Shown: positions 31,837 through 41,540 of the stretch, piece after piece
Position numbering within the stretch: position 1 is the stretch's first letter
Layout: each line of letters opens with the position of its first letter
Program-made: the position numbers and the translations under genes
Notes under the pieces: generated by a model
Databases searched by the model: none
Told to the model about the DNA's origin: nothing
The model's input: only the letters and a program-made list of their open reading frames with translations
From: Roseibium album
Lineage (GTDB): Bacteria > Pseudomonadota > Alphaproteobacteria > Rhizobiales > Stappiaceae
Direction: 5' to 3'
Assembly: GCA_001404055.1 (NCBI GenBank)
Contig: CXTY01000004.1
Span: 1-64,000, forward strand
Length of the DNA stretch: 64,000 nucleotides

Positions 31837-32067
31837 CTTGGGTATGCCCCTGAAGGAAATGACATTGTTTTAATGGTCATTGACGGAACAATCGAACAAC
31901 GAAGTGTGGCCGATATCCAATTTTGCTGCAGTGCTTCCTAAGCCGTTGACATTGCGGCGTAAGCCTGACCTTACTTGCGGCACAATATCAGTAATGGAAC
32001 GGCATGGCGGACCGGATTGCAACCGGCATGACCACAAAGACAAAGCCATTCCCTGAGGAGATCAGAC

Positions 32068-33273
32068 ATGACAGACGCGGCAGCACCTGAAACCCCTGAA
32101 AATGCAACAGCACCGGCCGGAAGTTTCTCGCCGCTTCAGTATCTCGACCGTGCCTTGTCGACATTGCGTGATGCCGGCATCACACCGCAAACCGAAACAG
32201 ATGCACCGATCAATGCACTTCTGGAACAAATTTCGGATCTGGCGGAAGACAAGGTGTTGATTATCTCACGCACGCTCGGGCAGGCTTCGAACTTCAATGA
32301 AGTTGTTCGTTCCCAGGTCCAGCAGATGGATATTGGCGAGCGCTATGAGGAAATCACTGAGGCCTTCAACACGATCCGCGATGACGCCAAATCGCTGGTC
32401 GACCAATTGGCCGATGGCAAGATTTCATTTACCGAGAACCTCTCCAACACATGGCGCAACATGCGTCGGGGCACGATTTCGGACCGTTTCACCGACATTC
32501 GTAACTCCTACAAGGAAGTTGCACGGGCAACCAAGGATCAGATCGAGCGTGAGCAGACGATCCTGGAAGCCTACCGGGACTTCCGTGGTGCGCTCAAACA
32601 GGCGGAGGTTACTGCCCTTGAACTGCAGAATATCGCGACGGGCAAACTTGACGCTGCAAAAGTAGCGCTCGAGGCCTCTTCAAATGATGTCGACGCCTAC
32701 GCCGGAGATGACGCAGCACAAAAGGCGCGTCTTGAACTTGCCCGCGACGAGAAGTTGCGCGAGATGCAGGACGAGGAAAAGCGCTACCAGATCGCAAAGG
32801 ATCTCTCCGACAACCTGACGATCGGTTACAACACTTCGGAAGTGATCATGGCGCGCCTTGTGCAGACAACCAACGCAAAGGAGCGTGTCTACGCCCAGTC
32901 CGTAAGCTTCTTTTCAACAAACGAGTCTGTTCTGACCGCATTGAATGCATCTTTCACCGGACTTCAGGGTCTGCACGAATCCACGGAAACCCTGAACGCC
33001 ATGAAAGAAGGCATCAACAAGAGCCTGGAAACACTGGCAGACATCGGCGATGCAGTTCAAAAGGAAGCGCTCAAGGCAGGCTACGGCCCGACAGTTGCGG
33101 CCGCTTCTGTGAAAAAGCTGGTGGATTCTGTTGTGAACTTCCAGGTTCAGTCCCGGGAGATCATCTCAGAGATGCGTGATATGTCGACCAAGAACTCCGA
33201 AGAGATCCGCAACGCCGTTGAAGACGGCAAACGCCGACTCGCCAAGTTGACCGCTCAAGGTCAAGGGCTTTAG
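32068..33273 (+). CDS. helical coiled-coil protein, first gene of a three-gene cluster
   Basis: A 401-residue protein, soluble by its sequence and almost wholly predicted helical. After a Pro/Ala-rich start (to about residue 25), long heptad-rich helices run from 40 to 390. The block at 270-345 (ERVYAQSVSFFSTNESVLTA, then a GLHESTETLNAMKEG stretch) is the most patterned. The overall look resembles TelA/KlaA-like helical proteins, but this is a faint similarity, not a match I can defend. GAGGAG precedes the ATG with good spacing. It is followed by two more coiled-coil genes (61 and 37 bp gaps), probably co-transcribed. No function can be given. Confidence 0.75.
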   Translation: MTDAAAPETPENATAPAGSFSPLQYLDRALSTLRDAGITPQTETDAPINALLEQISDLAEDKVLIISRTLGQASNFNEVVRSQVQQMDIGERYEEITEAFNTIRDDAKSLVDQLADGKISFTENLSNTWRNMRRGTISDRFTDIRNSYKEVARATKDQIEREQTILEAYRDFRGALKQAEVTALELQNIATGKLDAAKVALEASSNDVDAYAGDDAAQKARLELARDEKLREMQDEEKRYQIAKDLSDNLTIGYNTSEVIMARLVQTTNAKERVYAQSVSFFSTNESVLTALNASFTGLQGLHESTETLNAMKEGINKSLETLADIGDAVQKEALKAGYGPTVAAASVKKLVDSVVNFQVQSREIISEMRDMSTKNSEEIRNAVEDGKRRLAKLTAQGQGL

Positions 33274-33334
33274 TCCCGTGAATTCGCAAGGCCGGGACAT
33301 TCCCGGCCGATCCCGGTTCGAGAAGACAGTATAG

Positions 33335-34261
33335 ATGGCCAACAAATCCGACGCCCCCCTCGACGATCTCATGATGGCGATGGACGTGGTGGACACACTG
33401 CGCCATGAAGAAGGCCAGGTTGCAAGAGAGCTTCAGGCGGATGAACGCGATGAAGCCATGGTCGAGAGACTACGCAAGGTCTACACGGCGCAGGGGATCG
33501 ATGTTCCCGAACATATACTGAAAGCAGGCGTTGAAGACCTGAAGCGTGACCGCTTTGTCTATTCGCCTCCTGCGGCGGGCTTTCAGCGCGCACTTGCAAT
33601 GGTCTATATCTCCCGCAGCATCTGGACCAAGTGGCTTGTCGGGACCGCGACCGCTCTGCTTATAGCAGTCGCAGCCTGGTATTTTCTGGTCACCCTGCCG
33701 CAAAAACGAGCCGAAGAAGAACTTCTGGCACGCATTCAAGCGTTGCCTGATACCTATGCAGAGCTGGTAGAAAGAATTGATACTCTGACTGAGGACGCGG
33801 ACACGGAAGCAGAGGCCAATAGCCTTGCAGACGATGGCCAGTTGGCACTCAGCGATGGCAAGAACGAAGCAGCGTTCAAGGTCGAAGAAGATCTCCGAGA
33901 AATTGCGGCGCAGCTTCAGGAAGTCTTTAAAGTTCAAATCATTTCGCGCGAAGGCGTGCCGACCGGCATCGAAAGGATCCCGGAGGCCAATCCCGACGCC
34001 AAGAACTATTATATCGTGGTTGAAGCCATCGACCCAGATGGCAACATTCTTGAGCGCAGTATTCTGTCGGAAGAAAATAGCAAACTTGAAACCGTCGACA
34101 AATGGGGGCAACGGGTTTCCGAGACCATCTACAACGCCGTTCGCCGGGACAAGATGGAAGACGGCATCGTTCAAAAAGGCGCTTTGGGTGAAAAGCGACG
34201 CGGTCAACGTGAAATCAAATGGCGGACCGGTGTTAAAGACGGAGCGATCACGCAATGGTAG
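33335..34261 (+). CDS. single-pass membrane coiled-coil protein, DUF6384-like
   Basis: A 308-residue protein. Residues 1-98 are charged and cytoplasmic, with a HEEGQVARELQADERDEAMVER coil. One transmembrane helix at about 100-121 (WLVGTATALLIAVAAWYFL) follows, then a coil of about 70 residues and a C-terminal globular part (about 200-290) with alternating strands (FKVQIISREG, NYYIVVEAIDPDGN). From memory this resembles the DUF6384 group, whose function is unknown. The C-terminal part would be periplasmic if the N-terminus is inside. It sits between two coiled-coil genes. Confidence 0.72.
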   Translation: MANKSDAPLDDLMMAMDVVDTLRHEEGQVARELQADERDEAMVERLRKVYTAQGIDVPEHILKAGVEDLKRDRFVYSPPAAGFQRALAMVYISRSIWTKWLVGTATALLIAVAAWYFLVTLPQKRAEEELLARIQALPDTYAELVERIDTLTEDADTEAEANSLADDGQLALSDGKNEAAFKVEEDLREIAAQLQEVFKVQIISREGVPTGIERIPEANPDAKNYYIVVEAIDPDGNILERSILSEENSKLETVDKWGQRVSETIYNAVRRDKMEDGIVQKGALGEKRRGQREIKWRTGVKDGAITQW

Positions 34262-34298
34262 CGGACGAGGCAATGTCAGCAGCATTGGAGACTAGCCC

Positions 34299-35762
34299 AT
34301 GCTAACAGGACGTCAGACACTCGGAACCATTGAGCAGTCCCGCGAGGATTTGCGCCGCGAAGAAGCCGAACTCAGCAAGCGGATAGAACGCTCGACCCGG
34401 GCATTGACCGATCTGCAGGAACGTCAGAGTGAAGCCTATCGTGATCTTGCCCGCTTCCGGCTTGATACGGATGCTGCCGGAGCACTCAACACGCGCCTCG
34501 ACAGCGCAGCGCGGGAAGCCCGGCGCCTTCTGGACAAGCGCAGCGCAGATTACAAGGTTCTGACCGAGCAGCTCAGACAATGCGAAAGCGAACGAATTGA
34601 GCTGCAGAAAAGACGTCTGGAACTGGACAGTTCGCGCGACGCTGCAGAAAACCAGATGGATGAACTGATGGAGGCGGTTGATGACCGCCTTGAGAAAGAC
34701 AGTTCCTACCTTGCTCAGCGACTAACAACGGAAAGGGCTTTGGCAACCGCAGAGGCTGCTGCAACAAAAGCTGCAACGTCTGACAAGGACCGCCAGCAAA
34801 AGGGCCAGGCTTACGAAGCAGACCCGTTGTTCATCTATCTTTGGCAACGTGGATTCGGAACCCAGGAATACGACCGCCGCGGTCTCATACGTTCACTCGA
34901 CCGTTGGGTTTCAGGACTGATCAGGTACCAGGATGCAAGAGCAAATTATACCATGCTCACCAGCATCCCCGAACGTATGGCCAGGCACGCCGAACGTTGC
35001 AACCAGACTGCTCAGGCAGAACAGCAAAAGCTAGCGGAATTCAGCCGAAACGCCATGACCGACGCTGCAGGCACGGATCTGGTCGGCACAATAGAAGTAC
35101 TAAGCGAAGAGATTGACCAGATCGACAACGAACTCGACGGTCTTGATCGGCGGATCGAAACACTTTCCAGCGCTCTGGCGGAATTCTCCAGCGGCGAAGA
35201 TGCTGATTTCCAGAAGGCGGAAGAACACCTTTCCGTTTCGCTGCAGTCCGACAACTTGAATGACCTGTGGCGCGCCGCCCTCGATACACCCTCCCCGGAA
35301 GATGAAAAGATCGTTCAGCGGATCGAAGATCTCAGGGAGCGGATTGAACAGGTCGCGCGGGAAATACGGCAAGACCGCGAATTGCAACGCGACGTCAGCA
35401 GACGGCGCGCCGAATTGGCGGACGTGATCAAGCGTTTTCGCTCAAAGGGCTATGGCAGCTGGGAATCTACCTTTTCCGATGACAAGCTGACCACAGTTCT
35501 TCTGGGAGAGCTGGTCAAGGGTGCCATCACCGGGGCTGATTACTGGGCACGCGCTGAAAGATCCCACAAACGCCGGAAACCGCGGGGCCGCCAGGTGGCG
35601 TTTCCAGACGGTTCAGGCCTGCCGAAGTCGATGGGTGGGTTTGGCGGGTTTGGAGGTTCCCACAGCGGATCTAGTGGTAGCAGCGATAGCTTCGGCGGTG
35701 GCGGCTTTAAAAGCGGCGGCGGGTTCGGCGGTGGCGGGTTCAAGACTGGCGATCAGTTCTAG
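34299..35762 (+). CDS. coiled-coil protein with Gly/Ser/Phe-rich tail
   Basis: A 487-residue protein. Residues 5-150 and 225-385 are strongly charged coiled coils (many Glu, Arg and Leu in heptads). Between them is a WQRGFGTQEYDRRGLIRSLDRWV segment that looks folded. The last 60 residues turn to basic, then to low-complexity Gly, Ser, Phe and Asp repeats (GGFGG, GSSGSSDSFGGGG, GGFKTGDQF). Such tails are typical of phase-separating or self-assembling regions; that role is inference. GGAG precedes the ATG. Last gene of the three-gene cluster. No family name was recognised. Confidence 0.72.
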   Translation: MLTGRQTLGTIEQSREDLRREEAELSKRIERSTRALTDLQERQSEAYRDLARFRLDTDAAGALNTRLDSAAREARRLLDKRSADYKVLTEQLRQCESERIELQKRRLELDSSRDAAENQMDELMEAVDDRLEKDSSYLAQRLTTERALATAEAAATKAATSDKDRQQKGQAYEADPLFIYLWQRGFGTQEYDRRGLIRSLDRWVSGLIRYQDARANYTMLTSIPERMARHAERCNQTAQAEQQKLAEFSRNAMTDAAGTDLVGTIEVLSEEIDQIDNELDGLDRRIETLSSALAEFSSGEDADFQKAEEHLSVSLQSDNLNDLWRAALDTPSPEDEKIVQRIEDLRERIEQVAREIRQDRELQRDVSRRRAELADVIKRFRSKGYGSWESTFSDDKLTTVLLGELVKGAITGADYWARAERSHKRRKPRGRQVAFPDGSGLPKSMGGFGGFGGSHSGSSGSSDSFGGGGFKSGGGFGGGGFKTGDQF

Positions 35763-35947
35763 CTACCAGTCCCTTGTCTGCTCACCATCGATATTTCTGC
35801 CTACGATCTGCCACAAGGCTTCGTTAGGAGTGTTGTGTAAAGCTCGCGCCAACAAACAACCCGCAGTCACGCGCAGTTTTGTTGTGCTAGTCTGCGACAT
35901 GTTTTAGACCGGCTCGAAATATGACATTTTTAAATTTGGGACGACCG

Positions 35948-36442
35948 ATGCGCCACTTCGTTTTCATAAGCTTCTGTGCAATCACCCTGGCAGCATGCCA
36001 GTCAGGCTCGTCGAACCGATCATCGCTGCCTGAGCAGCCGCAGCTTGACGTTCCTGTCGGCGCACAAAGCGTCAACATTGCTTCCAGCCCAGTGGCAGTT
36101 CGCTCAGCACTTGTGTCCAGCGCACAGGAACGCGGCACTGTTGTGCTTCAGGACCAACCCAACATGGTGGTTCTTGAGCGCCCCATGGCCGGTGAAAACC
36201 CTGCACTCGACCAGGAATTCGGTCCCTCAGACAATGGCCAGCGTGTCATTCGCATCCGGGTCCGTTTCACCGGCACGCCTTGCCAGACACTTGCGGTTCA
36301 GGACCTAGCAGTGATCAACAATGTGCGTACCGCGCTTGAGCAGAGCTTTGTTCTGCCAGGTAACCCGAACACGCTGCAAAGCCTTCAAGGCCTGAAATCC
36401 CGGGCAGAACAAAACAGCTCGTGCCCACCGGTTGCTTCTTGA
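35948..36442 (+). CDS. putative lipoprotein
   Basis: A 164-residue protein. The frame opens at 35921, but the start at 35948 (MRHFVFISFC) gives a standard lipoprotein signal with lipobox LAAC, Cys at about residue 17. The mature part has no family I know; it includes an RVIRIRVRFTGTPCQTLAVQDL segment and two cysteines in the C-terminal half that could form a disulfide. A coding strand-mate of the three-gene cluster, 186 bp after it, but joint expression is not shown. Outer- or inner-membrane anchoring is undecided (residue +2 is Gln, which favours the outer membrane). Confidence 0.65.
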   Translation: MRHFVFISFCAITLAACQSGSSNRSSLPEQPQLDVPVGAQSVNIASSPVAVRSALVSSAQERGTVVLQDQPNMVVLERPMAGENPALDQEFGPSDNGQRVIRIRVRFTGTPCQTLAVQDLAVINNVRTALEQSFVLPGNPNTLQSLQGLKSRAEQNSSCPPVAS

Positions 36443-36643
36443 GACCTTGCCAATGAGCCAGGATATTTGTCAAAGACACCAAGGTGACGGAAGTCTATTG
36501 ACCAGCGCGATGTGAACAATGTCGAAGGGGGGACGTCAACCACCTTTGCTGGTATCCTTCTGGACTGCACGCACAAATTTTGCAAAGCTCTCTCCGTGTA
36601 GGTGGTTTTACGCCCGCTGAAATTTCCGGGGAGGGAATTTGTT

Positions 36644-37909
36644 GTGCTTGCACGAATTGCATTATTGTCGGTTGTCATCGTCGACCTGATGGGCCAGGGC
36701 CTGATCTTCCCCATCATCAATACATTGCTGATTGATCCGAGTTCTACTTTCCTGCCAAAGGATACAACATCTTCAAGCCGCGAGATTTATTACGGCCTGG
36801 TGAGTGCTGCTTTTTATCTCTTCTGGTTTTTTGGTGCGGCTTACATTTCGAAGCTGTCCGACCATATTGGCCGCAAGACCGGGATCGTGATCTGTTTGGC
36901 GGGTGCGATCGTTGGTTACGGTCTGACAATCCTAGCAATTGAGACATCAAGTCTCTGGATGCTGATCCTGGGACGCGCCGTTTCGGGTTTTACCGCCGGT
37001 AATCAGCCAATCGCACAGGCAGCACTCATTGACGCCAGCAAGACAGACCAGGAAAAAAGCAGCAACCTTGGTTACATCGTCGGCGCGTCGGCCCTTGGCA
37101 TGATGATTGGACCTTTGCTCGCCGGCATCTTGAGTGACAAGTCAATCATTGGCGATTACGCTTCCCTTGAACTCCCCTTCTATTGCGCCATTGTTCTCGT
37201 TGCCTTGACCCTTGCCCTCATCGTGACTTCGTTTTCCGATGTTCGACTGGAACGCAAACCCATTGATTTTGGTCTGTCAGAAGTTTTCCTGACGCTGTAC
37301 CGAATTCGAGAATTTCCCGTGGTTCAGAAACTGTCGTTCGGCTATTTCTTCTTTTTGATGGGTCTGAATGCCTATTACATCTACCTTGCAGACTATCTGA
37401 TCGAGCGCTTCCACTTCACCACGTTCCAGAACAGCATGATGCTGTTCGTTCTGGGAGTTTCACTGATGATCGGTGGTGCGGTTCTGGTTCCCTATTTCAG
37501 TCAAAGGTACCGGAAAATTCCAACGATCGTTGCCAGTGCGCTGATTATGTCCATCTTCATAGTCCTGTTCATGATCAACCCGATCCCAGACCTGAGTTTT
37601 GTCCTGATCATTCCCATATTGCTTTGCTTCGGTCTCGGCTATCCAACACTTTTGGCATTGTTTTCCGCCAGCGTCGATGCAAGCCGTCAAGGTTGGGTCA
37701 TGGGTGTGACCGTCGCCTGGTTCACGTTAGGTTCGGGCACGATATCGCTTATTGGTGGCCCATTGATGTCAATAAGCATCTACCTGCCCTTCTCCATTGG
37801 AGTTGCCAGCTTCGGCATTAGCCTCTTGTTTATCTATACGCTCTGGCGAAGCGATGAGGTCCAGGCATTGGATCCGGAAATCCATGTGGAAGAAAAAGCC
37901 TCCACTTGA
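36644..37909 (+). CDS. MFS transporter
   Basis: A major facilitator protein of 421 residues with 12 predicted transmembrane segments. The signature loop between helices 2 and 3 is SKLSDHIGRKTG (motif A), and GRAVSGFTAGNQPIAQAALID is the helix-4 region of drug:H+ antiporter types. The frame starts at 36602, but GTG 36644 is preferred because GGGGAGGG lies just upstream. A GC stem with T run follows the stop. Substrate unknown; efflux of a small molecule is the default reading. Confidence 0.85.
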   Translation: MLARIALLSVVIVDLMGQGLIFPIINTLLIDPSSTFLPKDTTSSSREIYYGLVSAAFYLFWFFGAAYISKLSDHIGRKTGIVICLAGAIVGYGLTILAIETSSLWMLILGRAVSGFTAGNQPIAQAALIDASKTDQEKSSNLGYIVGASALGMMIGPLLAGILSDKSIIGDYASLELPFYCAIVLVALTLALIVTSFSDVRLERKPIDFGLSEVFLTLYRIREFPVVQKLSFGYFFFLMGLNAYYIYLADYLIERFHFTTFQNSMMLFVLGVSLMIGGAVLVPYFSQRYRKIPTIVASALIMSIFIVLFMINPIPDLSFVLIIPILLCFGLGYPTLLALFSASVDASRQGWVMGVTVAWFTLGSGTISLIGGPLMSISIYLPFSIGVASFGISLLFIYTLWRSDEVQALDPEIHVEEKAST

Positions 37910-37925
37910 CCGAGATTTCGCTAAG

Positions 37926-37964
37926 AAGGGGGCGGTGGAAAGCAACGACTGGTGCCCCCTTTTC
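37926..37964 (+). terminator. terminator of the MFS gene
   Basis: AAGGGGGC (37926-37933) pairs with GCCCCCTT (37954-37961) over a 20-base loop, followed by TTC. The T run is short. Confidence 0.55.
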
Positions 37965-38025
37965 AACCAGCAATGTCTCCCCGTGCTTGGGAAGCCACCT
38001 GCGAACCTCTGCGATTAAATTTCAA

Positions 38026-38454
38026 TCACGCAGGTAGCGCTTCAGGCGCAAATTGTTCCAGAAATTCAGCACTCGGCGGAATTGGTTTGATCACGTCGAT
38101 CAGAACGCCATTCGGGTCCCTCGTGATGAAGTGACGCTGACCAAAATCCTCATCCTTTAGCTCCAGCAGGATCGGCAAACCTCTTTCTCTGGATCTATCA
38201 TAAACGCTGTCTACGTCCTCCACTTCAAAGTTGAGCAACAGCCCCCCTGCTCCGGCACCGCGACCTTCACTGGGAATTGTTTCATGGGATTGATCGAGAA
38301 CAGCCAGATTAACTTTCTCGTCTTCTTCAGACTGCAGATGCACATACCAGTCTGCCTCGAATACAGCCTTGAAGCGGAAGTTCTCCTGATAAAAACTTAC
38401 CGTCTCAGCCACTTTGGACGTCATGAGGACCGGATAATATTGCGTACATTTCAT
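38026..38454 (-). CDS. VOC-family (glyoxalase/bleomycin-resistance-like) protein
   Basis: A 142-residue single VOC domain. [26 protein letters not shown] opens it, and [17 protein letters not shown] closes it, where the usual terminal Glu ligand position is Asp, so metal binding is doubtful. It could act as a binding protein for a toxic compound or an enzyme with another residue. AGGAG precedes the ATG. It is divergent from the TetR gene, with two operator-like repeats in the gap, so it is a likely TetR target. Confidence 0.85.
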   Translation of the reverse strand: MKCTQYYPVLMTSKVAETVSFYQENFRFKAVFEADWYVHLQSEEDEKVNLAVLDQSHETIPSEGRGAGAGGLLLNFEVEDVDSVYDRSRERGLPILLELKDEDFGQRHFITRDPNGVLIDVIKPIPPSAEFLEQFAPEALPA

Positions 38455-38528
38455 GCGTTTCTCCTGGTTTTCTCTCAGAAGCTCAATCAGGCTTCTACAT
38501 TTCTGGGCTTTTCATTGCGCAAGAAAAG

Positions 38529-38545
38529 ACATACAGTTTGTATGT
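38529..38545. promoter_or_regulatory. TetR-type operator, site 1
   Basis: ACATACA-GTT-TGTATGT, a perfect 7-3-7 inverted repeat in the gap between the VOC and TetR genes. Confidence 0.7.
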
Positions 38546-38557
38546 AAACTCTAATTA

Positions 38558-38577
38558 ACATACAGGCTGCATGTATG
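38558..38577. promoter_or_regulatory. TetR-type operator, site 2
   Basis: ACATACA, seven bases, TGTATG. The half-sites match site 1 with wider spacing. The right half-site overlaps the TetR start codon at 38575, which fits autorepression. Confidence 0.6.
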
Positions 38578-39207
38578 CAACACGAAAAACCAAGTCGCAC
38601 ACAGGCCGAACGCCGAGCAGAGACCAGACGCGCGCTCCTTAGTGCTGCGCGCACGCTGATCGTGGAAAAAGGCTACGCTGAAACGGGAACGCCGGAGATC
38701 GTAAAGCAGGCGGGTGTGACAAGAGGCGCGCTCTACCACCATTTTTCAGACAAAGCCGATCTTATGCGCGCTCTTGTGCGCCAGGAAGCAGAAGAAATTG
38801 CTGCGGAAATCAACACAGACACCAACACGGGCCAGACGCCACTGGAGGCTTTCATGGCCGGTGCAAAAGCCTATTTTTCGGCCATGTCAATTCCCGGCCG
38901 CGCCAAGATCATGCTGCTTGAAGGCCCGGCTGTACTTGGAGTTTCTGAAATGGCAGCACTCGACCGGGAGACCGGCGGCGCAACATTACTTGAGGGGCTC
39001 AGACACGCTGAAAAGCACGGTGCACTCGAGAGTGTCCCGCTGGAACCGTTGGCTGAACTTCTCTCGTCGTCCTTTGACAGGGCAGCGCTTGCAATCGCTA
39101 ACGGTGAGGATCGTGGCGCCTATGAACAGGCAACGCGTAAACTGTTGGCCGGGGTACTTTCTAGTCGCTCGGAAATCTCGGCCGCAGTTGAGAAGAATAA
39201 CCTTTGA
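38575..39207 (+). CDS. TetR-family transcriptional regulator
   Basis: A 210-residue TetR-type repressor. The N-terminal helix-turn-helix (about 18-64) includes AARTLIVEKGYAETGTPEIV, then GVTRGALYHHFSDKADL, the recognition helix block. The C-terminal ligand domain is not specific. The ATG lies in an operator repeat and has only a weak ribosome site, so poor or leaderless initiation and autoregulation are likely. Probable targets are itself, the divergent VOC gene and perhaps the downstream MFS gene. Confidence 0.92.
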   Translation: MQHEKPSRTQAERRAETRRALLSAARTLIVEKGYAETGTPEIVKQAGVTRGALYHHFSDKADLMRALVRQEAEEIAAEINTDTNTGQTPLEAFMAGAKAYFSAMSIPGRAKIMLLEGPAVLGVSEMAALDRETGGATLLEGLRHAEKHGALESVPLEPLAELLSSSFDRAALAIANGEDRGAYEQATRKLLAGVLSSRSEISAAVEKNNL

Positions 39208-39327
39208 AATTTGGAAAGTCAGTTATCAGCACGCCCTGGATTCTACCTAAGGAACCGGAAGCCGGTTGACACTGAATTCATCTCCGCACATTGAAGACAT
39301 GGATTGTTCGTTGACCGGAAAACAGGA

Positions 39328-40605
39328 ATGAACCCTATCAAGGCACAACTGCTCACCCTTCGTTCCTTGTTTGCCGCAATGGCATCGATACAGCTTGTGA
39401 CCGCTGCATCCGGAACAATCGTTGCGCTCTATTTTGCTGAAACAGGCGCGTCTCAAGCAGAAGCGGCATTGGCACCGGCCTTCTATTCGCTGGGCTTCCT
39501 GGCTGGTTGTTTTTATGTCTCAAAGTGGATTTCAGAGATTGGTCATATTCGAGCGTTAGCGGCAAGTGCAGCTATCTGTATTGCCTCCGCGTTGCTTTTT
39601 TCAGCTATAGAATCTGTTCCCGCGCTCTTGGCAATTCGATTTGCGACTGGCGTAGCAACCGCTGCAATATTTGCCATCGGTGATGCGTGGATCAGTGACA
39701 CAGTGAGCAGCAGCTCCCGGGGAAGAATGTTGGCAATCTATGCGGTTGTTCTCGGCTTCATGTCAGTCGGCAGCCAGATACTTGTAATCGTGACGCCTGG
39801 CGACCTGAACCAGGCCTTCGTACTCGTATCGCTGTGTTACTGTCTCGCGATAGTCGTCATTGCTGCCACACGGACCAATCCACCACAAATTAGGGCAAGT
39901 GCAACCGTCAGGCTGACAGAGACTTTCGGCTATTCTCCAACAGCAGTTGTCGGTGTATTTTCGGTAGGCATCGTCTCGGCAATCCTGTTGAGCGTGGCTC
40001 CTTTCAGGGCAGCAAAATTGGGCATAGAAGCAACAGAAATTGCCTATTTGATCGGTGCGCTGTATTTGGGACGCATTCTGTTCCAGTACCCGCTGGGATG
40101 GCTTTCTGATCAGGTAGATCGGCGCCTGGTCATACTCGCAGTCTCAGCTGTGACAGCCGTTCTCCTGCTGATCGTGGCAACACTGAGCACCGGCGACGGG
40201 ACATTTTATTCCCGTTTATCGGAGAGTTCGGCATATTTTGTGGCTATTGGAGGTTTTATTCTTCTCGGCGGTTCCCTGCTAACAATGTATTCCCTGCTCG
40301 TCGCACAAGCGATCGATCGAACACCATCAGACTACGCAGCATCAAGCTCCGTTACCTTGTTGTTTGCATTCACCTTGGGCGGCATTGCTGGCCCAATAAT
40401 CGCAAGTCTTTCCAGTTTGGTTTTTGGGAACACTGCAATGGGTTGGCTGAATTTTGCAGCCATGTTTGGATTTTGCCTGACCTCAGCATGGGCGTATCGG
40501 TTCCTGCCGGCAGTTACCGGGGAAGAGCAGACACAATTCGCACTTGTTGAACCAACCAGCGTCGAGAATGCGACCGTGGAAAAACAAGCCGAAGAGAGTT
40601 CTTAA
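39328..40605 (+). CDS. MFS transporter
   Basis: A 425-residue major facilitator protein with about 12 transmembrane segments. RFATGVATAAIFAIGDAWIS is a helix-4-type stretch seen in the YcaD/UMF-like group, and GRILFQYPLGWLSDQVDRRLV is a motif-A-like loop in the second half. The frame opens with TTG at 39304, but ATG 39328 is better placed for a protein that enters the membrane within ten residues (AGGA just upstream). The acidic cytoplasmic tail (after 410) is Glu-rich. Substrate unknown. It follows the TetR gene by 120 bp and may be in its regulon. Confidence 0.83.
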   Translation: MNPIKAQLLTLRSLFAAMASIQLVTAASGTIVALYFAETGASQAEAALAPAFYSLGFLAGCFYVSKWISEIGHIRALAASAAICIASALLFSAIESVPALLAIRFATGVATAAIFAIGDAWISDTVSSSSRGRMLAIYAVVLGFMSVGSQILVIVTPGDLNQAFVLVSLCYCLAIVVIAATRTNPPQIRASATVRLTETFGYSPTAVVGVFSVGIVSAILLSVAPFRAAKLGIEATEIAYLIGALYLGRILFQYPLGWLSDQVDRRLVILAVSAVTAVLLLIVATLSTGDGTFYSRLSESSAYFVAIGGFILLGGSLLTMYSLLVAQAIDRTPSDYAASSSVTLLFAFTLGGIAGPIIASLSSLVFGNTAMGWLNFAAMFGFCLTSAWAYRFLPAVTGEEQTQFALVEPTSVENATVEKQAEESS

Positions 40606-40629
40606 GTCCTGGTAGACAAGCGGACCTGC

Positions 40630-41271
40630 CTACACCGCCCTCAACTCCTCGTAAGACACCATGACATGTTCTGCAAAGGCTGGGCGTCGTGTCAGCCGAT
40701 GGTAATAGCTAGCCAGCGTCGGCAACTCGATCCGCTCGATGTCAATGTCGTAGTACCTGTAGAGACAATGTCCGAATTGAATATCCGCTAGCGTAAAGTC
40801 GTCTCCAGCGAGAAACTCTTGCCTTAACAAGCGGATCTCTGCGATTTGAAGCTTGTCCTCAAATTCATGGACCGCCGCGCGGATGGCAGCTGGGTCTCTT
40901 TCGGCCGCAGGCGTTCTTACAACCCGCCAGAACACCGGCACGGTAAATCTCAATGCTACATTGAGTTTGGACCACTCTGCCCACTGATCAACTCCGGTTC
41001 TGGCAAGCAGGTCTTCGGGCCAGAAAGTTCGCTTGCCATACCGGCTCGCAAGATACCGCAGAATGCTGCCTGTTTCCCAAAGCGGCTCCCCCTCGCCGTC
41101 TTGCAAGACCGGGATGGTGCGGTTCGGGTTCAGTTTGATAAACGCAGCCGTATCGAGACCGCCAAAACGGTGCCCGACATCGATCCGTGCATAATCCAGC
41201 CCAAGCTCTCCGATGCACCACATCAACGCCTGTACGTTTGAAGAAGTCTTGCGACCCCAGACTTTCAACAT
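40630..41271 (-). CDS. glutathione S-transferase family protein
   Basis: A 213-residue GST. MLKVWGRKTSSNVQALMWCIGEL is the N-terminal thioredoxin-like domain with the Ser-Ser-Asn motif seen in beta/zeta-like GSTs. LNPNRTIPVLQDGEGEPLWETGSILRYLA gives the cis-Pro and the Glu-Thr/Ser GSH site. The C-terminal domain is helical. It is convergent with the MFS gene, 24 bp apart. It differs from the GST at 21813 in overall sequence. Substrate unknown. Confidence 0.9.
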   Translation of the reverse strand: MLKVWGRKTSSNVQALMWCIGELGLDYARIDVGHRFGGLDTAAFIKLNPNRTIPVLQDGEGEPLWETGSILRYLASRYGKRTFWPEDLLARTGVDQWAEWSKLNVALRFTVPVFWRVVRTPAAERDPAAIRAAVHEFEDKLQIAEIRLLRQEFLAGDDFTLADIQFGHCLYRYYDIDIERIELPTLASYYHRLTRRPAFAEHVMVSYEELRAV

Positions 41272-41540
41272 TCCGCCTCTCCCTTTTCATGTCTTCGTGT
41301 ATCACGGCATCGCCGCCCTCTGATGATCCGGCGGGGTCAGACAGTCAGCTTCCCATTGGCTGAAGAATCTATTTCAGTGGTCACTGACACGCATCTGTTA
41401 AAGCTCTCAAATGACTGGAAGAGATATTCGACGATGTCACCTGAAAACCAAGTCAGACAAGACAAAAATTCAAACTTGGAAAAATGAAGCTGACATGGCA
41501 GTTTTAAACTATCAAGAAATCCCGATTGGAGCGTTTCGGC
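41272..41540. other. intergenic region
   Basis: About 270 bp between divergent genes. No gene or repeat was recognised; it should carry the promoters. Confidence 0.35.
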
